Assembly: GCA_945859605.1 (NCBI GenBank)
Contig: OX243811.1
Coordinates: 52,759,398 to 52,823,397, forward strand
DNA: 64,000 nucleotides
Source of the DNA: Lumbricus rubellus
Taxonomy: Eukaryota > Annelida > Clitellata > Crassiclitellata > Lumbricidae
Direction of reading: 5' to 3'
Part shown: positions 55,830 through 64,000 of the stretch, piece after piece
Position numbering within the stretch: the stretch's first letter is position 1
Layout: the number at the start of each line of letters is the position of its first letter
The notes under the pieces: generated by a model
What the model was told of the DNA's origin: nothing
Seen by the model: only the letters and a program-made list of their open reading frames with translations
The model's database searches: none
Position numbers and translations under genes: made by a program

Positions 55830-56300
55830 GTTACAGCAGCAGACGAAAGTCTACATCATTCTGATGCCAAAGATAAAGTCGACGAGCCGCGTAGATCGTG
55901 GCAGCTTCTAGCGTTTCCAGTTTCCTAGGTAACGGATGCATCCTCGGAGAATCATCAAGTTTTTTTACGACTGACGTAGACTACTCTCTCAGTCAAGAAA
56001 AGAAGATTACAACATTATAGCACACTTATTATGAAATGAAAATGGCGCAAGACGTCATGTTTGATGCGGTAGGCATACGGTATTGTTTAGTTTATTGACA
56101 TCTGTTTTCTACAGTGACCTGCAGCAATAGCAGGACACTAAGTCTGTCTGTCTGTCTGCCTGTGTATATATGTATGTGCAAGTTGCCCCATGCATGTATA
56201 TATGTAGGCTATGTATGTATGATGACTATATGTATATCTGTCTGTTTTGTCTGAATATGGCTGGCAGAGTGTCTATCTGTTTGTCTATTCTGCCTGTTTG
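55830..56300. other. 3' flank of the LRR-mucin gene
   Basis: Probable 3' UTR, with TATGTATG-rich low-complexity sequence after 56160. No canonical AATAAA was recognised close to the stop. Confidence 0.4.
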
Positions 56301-56305
56301 TCTGC

Positions 56306-56484
<179 letters not shown>

Positions 56485-56825
56485 CTTTCTATTAGTAGGT
56501 TAAAAAAAACTTTTCCGCGTAATGAGCCATTGCATTGGACATATCGAATTGACATTGTGGTTGTAGGCTACAGTTGTTGCATGAGCGTGTCAATTTTCAT
56601 ATTTGTAACGGATGTGAATTTTGAAAGCATGTTAGCAACTTGTTTGACCCTCTAAACTGCTGAATAACATCAATGATATAAATTATCTGGTCCTTTATAT
56701 TTGCTTGAAAAGCGTAAACGAGGTCATGTTCACGAGAGCATCAAAAATCAAAGCACGACCCCTTAGGCAGGCCTATATTACCCAGGTTCAGATCTGCTGA
56801 CCTTGTTATCGAAGTGCTTTAGACA

Positions 56826-56908
56826 TTAACTCTTTCCCGCCGGATCGGGTAGCGGGTGACCCGATTAACCCAATAGGTATCGAAATAATTCAGGCGGGAA
56901 TGAGTTAA
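56826..56908. mobile_element. 83-bp piggyBac-like MITE
   Basis: TTAACTCTTTCCCGCC and GGCGGGAATGAGTTAA are inverted repeats with one mismatch and end in TTAA on both sides, the target site of piggyBac transposons. Inside, ATCGGGT and ACCCGAT form a second perfect 7-bp stem. No coding capacity. Confidence 0.75.
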
Positions 56909-56909
56909 A

Positions 56910-59900
56910 CAGATGAACATTGGCGGTTGACAACTGACATTAGCACTTTGCACTTTTTGTTTTTTGTGTTACATGTCCGTTTTCTGCTCTACTTGCTGGT
57001 TCGCTTGTGTTAGTGTGTGCTCAGGTTTATATTTTAGATGTTTTTGGATTGCTTATCCATCATAGGCTGCCTCTCTCTGTCTGTTAGTTTTTTTAAATGA
57101 GGCATTGTCCATCAGAGACCGGCTCTAAAAATGTTACTAATTATCAATTATGACATGGCAAATGTAATTGAATATTTGACTCTAGGGAAGTTACTAGCGA
57201 TTTGTAATTCCATGGTAACTGTAACTGAATAGTAGCCTAACTTTGTGCACTCCAGAACTAAAAACATGAATTAAGAATTGCAATTGCATACAAGTGATCT
57301 GTTTATAATGTATCAGATTATTTCTGCATATGCTACAGCTCGACCTGTGTAGGATCTTGCTACAGTGGTCAAAACCAGAAACTAGGTTTCAACAAAATTA
57401 TTTTGAAGGGTAGCCTATTGAAGTTTGAGTTGTTTATCTTATTCGTGTACTGTTGTAAAATACTGCATATTGACACTAAACTTCGTGTTCAGAAGTGCTA
57501 TTTTTTAATTAATATAATTATTGCTATATCGCCATAGTTTTGAGTAAAGCTAAGCAAACTTTTGTTCTATTCGTGTTTGTGTATTTGGCAGTATATGATG
57601 TGTATCTTCGCCGAGAACAGCAAAACATGACTGCTTTAAGAAATGTATATCGTACTATTAATTTGAATATTTCTGTCGCAATTACAAAGAATTAAATTGT
57701 TTTATTGAGTTACAAATGAGTTGATAAAATTATCTATTAACAAAACATTTAAATCTCAAGATTGCAACTCATTTTGCCTGTTCTAACTCTAACTCAATAA
57801 GTTAAGACTATGATAAGCAAAGAGAAATTGTTATTATTATTATTTATTATTATTATTATTTATGCTATTATCTTCATTTTCCTTGATTTCCTTTTTCTTT
57901 TCTTATCATTCTTTTGTTCTGTTAACATTTTTTTCTTTTCATTCTTCTTCCTCCATCCCTTCTTCCAATTGATATAGCCTATGCTCTGTTTCTATGATTC
58001 AGTTCACCATAATATCATGTTTGCACTTAATCCAAAGATTCTTTGAATTCCGAAAGAACCTACAATGGCACCTCTATCTTTTGGCAGTTGGCACACTGAT
58101 TCGCATGCAAAATCGTCATCAATCCCTTCGATCAGCCTAGAATCATCGACCTCATCAGCGTCAACAACAAAGACATGAATGAATTGTTTTCTTGATTGGA
58201 TAAATTTAATTTATGCTTTGGAAAAAATGGCTTTGAAATTGGCCTATTCTGCTGAGCAAATTCTAACGAAGGACCAATTTATTGTGAAACTATTATTCCT
58301 CTTTTATAGATATTTAGGCCTATCTATTCTTCAGTGCAATTCTACTGCTGTTATTCATTGTGAGATTCAACATAGGCCTAATGTGATGTTCAATGGCTAT
58401 TTGGAGAAGCCTAAATAATTATGCATAATTGTAATTATCTATTATTTTTGTGCTTGTTTGTCTGTATGCGTACTTATTATAGCGCCCCTTCAAGCTATGG
58501 AGCTATGGGACTGGGCAATCATGATAATAATTTTCCTTCTGTTTACCTGCGTAAGATTTTATTTACGAACAGTTGACTGCTGGCTGCATACAGACATCGT
58601 CTATACTCTGCCTTCCATTGCTAATCAACATCGTCGGCTATTTAGCTGGATTCTTCTGCTAATCTAGTTACAAACAGATCAATATCTAGCCCAGAATTCT
58701 GTTTTCGCAATGCCTCGATAAACATCCAACCCTACGCAACCCGTGTGGTTGCTACAGCAACTCAGCAAGCGTCTCTATTTTGAGCAGTATAAAAAAAAGG
58801 CTGATTGTTGTGCGCTTGCTTTGTTCTATGGCGTTCAGCCCACAGGATTACTCTGGCAACCGCCAACATACGCCTGCTTGCTGTCAACAGTGGTGACCCA
58901 GAGGAATTTCCGTTCTATTATTATAGGCTTAGGCCTAACGGAGGTGAACATTAAACATTAGCATTTGAGTTATGTGTTGAGACTTCGTGCGCAATTCAAT
59001 GGTGGAGTCACGTGAGTCACTGAACGATCAACGCCCAGCAGACGACAGACGATCATAGACTTCTTCTACATGACTTGTAATAATGAGTTTTCAACCAGGA
59101 AGAGTTACGTGCACTATATTCTATGTTTAGCTTAGCAGACGTAGGCTATTTAGGGAAGGCTAACTATAGTTGGTATAGGCTTATATTTATGGAAGATTTT
59201 CGGAAGATAATCAGGCTATAGTGGCATGCGTGTGTTCATGGCAGATTAATTATAAGACTTAGATCTAGTTGTTGGACGATGAATCCTTATGCACAGTTCA
59301 AGAATCCTGCCAATCCAATGTGATAGTTAGCCTACCATTGCTGTAAGCCTGATGGTTTAAACCTAAATATTGAAACTCAACCAAAGGGTGCCATCCTTCA
59401 GTAAGGCTGTCGGCGGGCACAAAACGCGGTAAAGGGCTTTTATCTCTCGCATTTAATGACAATAAATCTCCAGAAATGAGTAAGGTGTAGATAGTAATTA
59501 AACCATTCTATTTATACGAATAAAGAAATAGTAAGTAGGCTATAGCAGCCTATATAGGCCTATAATTATAGTGGTATGCCGCGGACAGGGAGAGGACTCG
59601 CGACGCATTGTACTAATAAGGCAAATAAAAATTATCAATATGAATAGGTTCGTCACATCGGTTCAATTCACTCTCCACTTTGCACTGTGAAGAAGACGAA
59701 AACGATATTTAGGCAAATCAGTCCTGTGAAATTACTTGATAGCAAATCCCTGCAGTCTGAGATAGGCCTAAGAAAATAATGGGTCCATAATAAATCGTGG
59801 TGGAACTTGGAAGGGCAATGTGAAGGCATGTATTAGGTAATAGGTCTAAAAGAGGTCATTAATACTTACCATATAATTCATGATAAAAGAAAGTTCAGAC

Positions 59901-60570
59901 CCAAATCAGTCGCCTTTCAAGGTCGTGCTTAGATCAGCGCTTACCCTACAGCTAGGCCTATAGACCCATCGTGGTCAAATGCTTAGGCATGGGGATATTT
60001 CTAATTGAAGTTGCATGGAATTTGTATAAAACGTGCGAACTGACTTACTTACTTACTTCCTCTACCTGTTGAATAATTGTGACCTAAAACTTGTAATTTT
60101 TAATCTGTCAACTCGTTCATATAAATTATTTACCAAATATGATTGTTAATGCTACATGAAGAGCAGCGTATAATTTGCGATAAGATAAGGTAGCCTACGG
60201 TAGAGTAAGGAACAGCGCAATACAAATTAAGTCAAGATAAGTTTAGATACCAGTAAGGTAAGCATAAGGTAAGTAGGCTTAGCCTACAGTAGGCCTATTC
60301 GTACCCCGCGTCTAACCTATACTTACACAATAATTTTCGAAGGAATGGTCTCTTCAAGCGAGAGGAAGAGAATAATGTAGCATAACATAATTTTACGTGG
60401 TTCAGAAGACGTTTGATTTTTCAAGGTGGTAAGCCTACAACCACAAATGCAAATTGCGAGGATTGCTTAGGAAACAAAATCTCGAAGCGAATAATGGATG
60501 GAGGGTGGAAAGAAAGGAGAAAAATCAACTATGATAATGTGCAGCGTTTTATTAGTTCACTTAGGCAATT
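56910..60570. other. Intergenic sequence, no gene seen
   Basis: AT-rich sequence with an (ATT)n patch near 57832-57862 and at least seven TAGGCCTA octamers between 58300 and 60300. Short open frames lack domains and splice support. Confidence 0.45.
58451..58496 (-). mobile_element. SINE 3'-end relic
   Basis: On the minus strand it reads TTGAAGGGGCGCTATAATAA followed by GTACGCATACAGAC, close to the ends of the SINEs at 11037 and 15361. The tRNA-like 5' part is absent or unrecognisable. Confidence 0.6.
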
Positions 60571-60572
60571 AG

Positions 60573-62297
60573 GTCTCTAATTACCGTCCCATATCTATAT
60601 TATCACCCTTCTCCAAACTGCTAGAAAAAATTGTGTACTCAAGGCTTACCGCTTTTGTGCAACACAACAATCTGCTTGCAGACACCCAGTATGGGTTCAG
60701 GAAAAATCTATCCACAGAATTGGCCATACTTGATCTTACTAACCAAATTAGTAAATCTTTAGATGACCAACAGACTACAATTGGAATTTTTTTAGATCTC
60801 TCGAAGGCCTTTGACACTGTGAACCATGAAATACTCTTGCATAAACTTGAACACTACGGAATACGGGGCACCCCTCTAAAGTGGTTCACAAATTATTTAA
60901 CTAATAGATACCAATACGTTTCTCTCAATAATACCTCTTCATCTTTCTTACCTATAATATGTGGCGTCCCGCAGGGCTCTATACTCGGCCCCCTGTTATT
61001 TCTTTTGTATGTAAATGATATCCAATCAGTGACTGACTTGAGTTTGATCATGTTTGCAGACGACACGAACATCTTTGCAACTGGTTATTGTCCTATCCTT
61101 TTGGCTGCATCATTAAATAGTAAACTGGAAGAAATTTGTCATTGGTTCGCAGCTAACTTGCTTTCTCTGAACCTACAAAAAACCTGCTTTATGGTATTTA
61201 GTAGAAAATTGTTTTCTGATACTGATGTTAACATTACGATAAACGGGGTTTCTTTGAATCGAGTGCGTGAAATCAAATTTCTTGGGGTGGGGTTCTCTGA
61301 TGACCTTAAATGGAAGAAACATGTAGATTTGGTAGTAAACAAGGTATCTAAAATCGTGGGCATACTCTACCGAGTTGGTCATATTCTTGATGCCGATAAC
61401 CTAAAACTGGTATACCATACTTTACTCGAGCCACACTTGACATACTGCTGTTCTGTATGGTCGTCACCATATAAATCTGGGAATCTAGACCGCATCCTAA
61501 GGCTCCAGAAAGCTGCTGTAAGAATAATGACCTATTCCAGTTACCTTTCTCATTCAAATCCCTTGTTTTATAGGCTGGGAATATTAAAAATTTATGATTT
61601 ATCTCATTTATCAAAACTTGTGCTCATGTTTAAGTTTGTAAACAAATTGTTACCTAAACAATTTTGTAATTATTTTTTAACAGTTGATCAAATCCATTCT
61701 TATAACACCAGGACCGCGTCCAATTACGTTGTCCCTTATGCACGAACTGCCTCCAGAGCACATAATCTCCAGGTCCTAGGACCTCGTTTATGGAATTCTC
61801 TATCTGTTGATCTTAAACAAGAAAAATCTTTACCTAAATTCAAAAGGGAAGTTAAATCAGGCTTCTTACTGAAGTATGCCGAATGCTAACCAGGTCTTTC
61901 TAAGCAACTTATGTATACCTCAGCATCTTTTCTTTTTAGTTTTGGCTGTTGTTTTTCTTAATTTTGTTTTCATTTTTTTTATTTGCTATCCTATATATTG
62001 CACCTGTGTTTCAATTCAATTTTGTTTATATAATTTTGTACTGATGATCTTGCTATATTGCTGTAGAATTCTGGTCATTGCTATCAGTACTAACATTCCT
62101 ATGGTCTCACCAGAACATGGTTGATTACAATTGTGTGATATGAAACGTTGACTAAAAATGTAATTGTTCATTAGGGGCCAGGTTGATATAAGCTCTTAGC
62201 TTTTTCCGGGCTTCCTGTTGCCTAGAGACCGTTCACTACCCACTGTTTGTACTTATGTTTGTTTCTTTGGCAATAAAATAAATAAATAAAATAAATT
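60573..62297 (+). mobile_element. 5'-truncated LINE with intact reverse-transcriptase domain
   Basis: The frame opens at 60573 and runs to a stop at 61889 (~439 residues), starting inside the RT domain at NYRPISILSPFSKLLEKIV. It shows FLDLSKAFDTVNH (metal-binding Asp), GVPQGSILGPLLFLLYVND, the catalytic FADDT, and the post-RT region (REIKFLGVGFSDDLKWKKHV; GPRLWNSLSV near the end). It lacks the endonuclease. A 3' region follows to AATAAAATAAATAAATAAA at ~62270-62293. The 5' truncation and A-rich tail fit target-primed reverse transcription. It is a CR1/L2-like family distinct from the LINE at 36 kb in both sequence and tail. Confidence 0.9.
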
Positions 62298-62299
62298 GC

Positions 62300-63069
62300 A
62301 ATAGCGGCTAAGTTATATTGAGAGCTTTTTTTCCCCACCCTCTTCCCCCGACGAAAGACAACTCAAATGAGTCCATAGAAACGCATACATAGGATATTTC
62401 ATAGGCCTAATATCAAGAAAGAACCGTACGTTGGCCTAAAAACTTGTCAAGCCTGGCATAATTTCCATTCAGGATAGGCATGATGATGCAATGTGTATGT
62501 GCACAGGATAAGTTCTTTTCATGGTACACGCTCTTCCCGGATGTGGAGCAAAAGAATTTGCAGTCAGAAAATTCTGAGGCAGGAGTAGGCCTACAATGCT
62601 CTTGAAAAGGAACGCACTATTAAAACCTTGTTGCCAGGTCCAAATAGAAATCTTATTTTCTTCTCTTCCGTCTGAGATAAGCGCCTGTGAATAAACAGGT
62701 TCCCGCGACTTCGCATTTGAGGGTGCGGTAGAGATCGCGAGATTACGATTACAACAACGATTCTGCAAAGAGGTTACTCGCATAGCAAAAGACAACATTG
62801 AGTTAGATCTTCGTCCTGTTTGACTTGGCACGAACAGTCAAACGCGTGCGTAGTGTAGTCCTCCCTAATTCAATTCTGACAGATGAAGACAGAAATGAAA
62901 AATCGTTGGAGAATATATCAAAGATTGTTGAAATATATCAGCCAATAAAAGCTCACAAAAATTCTCAGCTGCTTACGGACATTGGACAACGGCAACAGCA
63001 ACAACGTTTAAAGACATACAGCCATCTAGCGAGTATTTACAGACTTAAACGTAGCCACCTAGCGAGTAT
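62300..63069. other. Intergenic sequence and probable 3' UTR of the right-edge gene
   Basis: No gene supported. The phrase CTAGCGAGTATTTA occurs twice (about 63023 and 63060) just before the stop codon of the minus-strand gene. TAGGCCTA occurs near 62404 and 62587. Confidence 0.45.
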
Positions 63070-64000
63070 TTATGTGGTCGATCTGTGCGACAGCAACGGT
63101 CGACGATCAAGCGATCTACTGAAGGTGACTCGTCTCGGCGTCTTGCTCATCAGCTCCGATCTCGCCGAAGTAAGCGACCTCAGCACCTTCACCCTCTCCA
63201 GCACGTCGTTGTTTGCGTATCCCATCGACCGACCTCTGAAGAGCATCGTAGACTTCGATCTGATTCGCGACAGGTGGTCGGTAACCCTTGCCAACTTTCG
63301 CTGCAGCTGATACATCTGATTGCGATCTGTCTGTGACACGTGATGTGTCGTCTCGTACAGATCCTTCTGCGTTCGTATCCGTTCATCCAGCTCCTCTTCG
63401 TCCTCTCTTCTCTCATCCTCAATCTCCTTCAGCTTTGTCTTCAGCTCCTCCGTCTGCTCTTGGTGCAACATAAGTTGTTCCTGCACGTCTTTCTCTTCCT
63501 GGTCAAGAGACTCCAGTATTGCTTCCACTTCTTTGTCGAGTCGTGCAGGTGTTGTCGTTATGCCAATCATTCTCAGCACACGTGACTTCTCCTCTAGAGC
63601 ACTGCTACGTGCCGCCATGTTCTTCAAACACAGTTCTTTCAACGTTTCAGTGTCTTTCACCAACTGTTTCATCTTGGCCAATGGACCCTTGGTTCTTTCA
63701 ACATCGTCCACTGTCTCAATTGCTTGTTTCTGCTTTTCTGAAGCAGCAGCGTATGTTCCATCTTTGTCGTTGCTTCGAATGAATTTGTCAAACCGGTTTC
63801 TCATCTCCTTCAAAGATCCATTCCTAGACGAAACGTTCAGCCTTTCCTTCTCCTGGTGACCTCTGGCAATTCCAATCGTCCTGTTAAAGATATTCTTATG
63901 GACTTGGATGCGAGTTGCCACGAGGTCTTCGATCTCTTGCTTCTCGAAATCCTTCAAGCGTTTGATATCATTGAATTCTCGCTGAACGAGGTTGTGCGCT
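63070..64000 (-). CDS. Coiled-coil protein, C-terminal part (5' end outside the window)
   Basis: The minus-strand frame is open from the window edge to a TAA at 63070-63072, about 309 residues. The chain is strongly helical and charged, with heptad-rich stretches (LDQEEKDVQEQLMLHQEQ; LKEIEDERREDEEELDERI). It ends in a basic tail (TPRRVTFSRSLDRRPLLSHR). The first visible part (EFNDIKRLKDFEKQEIEDL) loosely resembles the last helix of some BAR-type membrane-binding domains, but this is only a resemblance. No catalytic motif is seen, and I do not recognise the family. Upstream exons must lie beyond 64000. Confidence 0.75.
   Translation of the reverse strand, partial: AHNLVQREFNDIKRLKDFEKQEIEDLVATRIQVHKNIFNRTIGIARGHQEKERLNVSSRNGSLKEMRNRFDKFIRSNDKDGTYAAASEKQKQAIETVDDVERTKGPLAKMKQLVKDTETLKELCLKNMAARSSALEEKSRVLRMIGITTTPARLDKEVEAILESLDQEEKDVQEQLMLHQEQTEELKTKLKEIEDERREDEEELDERIRTQKDLYETTHHVSQTDRNQMYQLQRKLARVTDHLSRIRSKSTMLFRGRSMGYANNDVLERVKVLRSLTSARSELMSKTPRRVTFSRSLDRRPLLSHRSTT

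Overview
The window is animal nuclear DNA. It holds spliced multi-exon genes, long AT-rich introns, metazoan protein families (ADAM10, TRIM-NHL, LRR receptor), LINEs, SINEs, hAT-type MITEs and simple repeats. The exact octamer TAGGCCTA recurs at least 25 times outside exons, about one being expected by chance. Foldback elements with short-repeat arms, TRIM-NHL genes and a Polinton-type DNA polymerase would fit a marine invertebrate, perhaps a non-vertebrate deuterostome, but the species is inference.

Region by region: 1-7 kb carries a protein-primed family-B DNA polymerase of Polinton/adintovirus type. It is preceded by small phase-1 exons with duplicated modules and a zinc-ribbon exon, and followed by a CCAAT-box tandem array. 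7-13.4 kb is repeat territory: three non-autonomous hAT elements with 8-bp target duplications, a SINE, a gag-like relic and a hairpin. 13.8-30.3 kb is a complete 18-exon ADAM10 (Kuzbanian) sheddase gene; its 12th intron is a textbook U12-type AT-AC intron, and its other introns host a SINE, a MITE and a foldback element. A two-exon TRIM-NHL gene (33.1-35.6 kb, minus) lies tail to tail with it. 35.9-47.9 kb holds a decayed LINE, MITEs, a second foldback element with an exact target duplication and microsatellites, with no supported gene. 48.0-55.8 kb is one intronless 2605-residue gene for a type I membrane protein with an LRR ectodomain, a mucin stalk and a short tail. 55.8-62.3 kb is intergenic, ending in a LINE with an intact reverse-transcriptase domain. 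At the right edge is the C-terminal part of a minus-strand coiled-coil gene.

The host genes do not form an operon or pathway. ADAM10 and the LRR-mucin protein are surface proteins, and ADAM10-type sheddases cleave type I membrane proteins in general, but no link between these two is shown. The most striking signals are the U12 AT-AC intron, the two foldback elements, the LINE/SINE shared 3' tail, the modular exons before the polymerase (with a reading-phase conflict), and the LRR-mucin gene.
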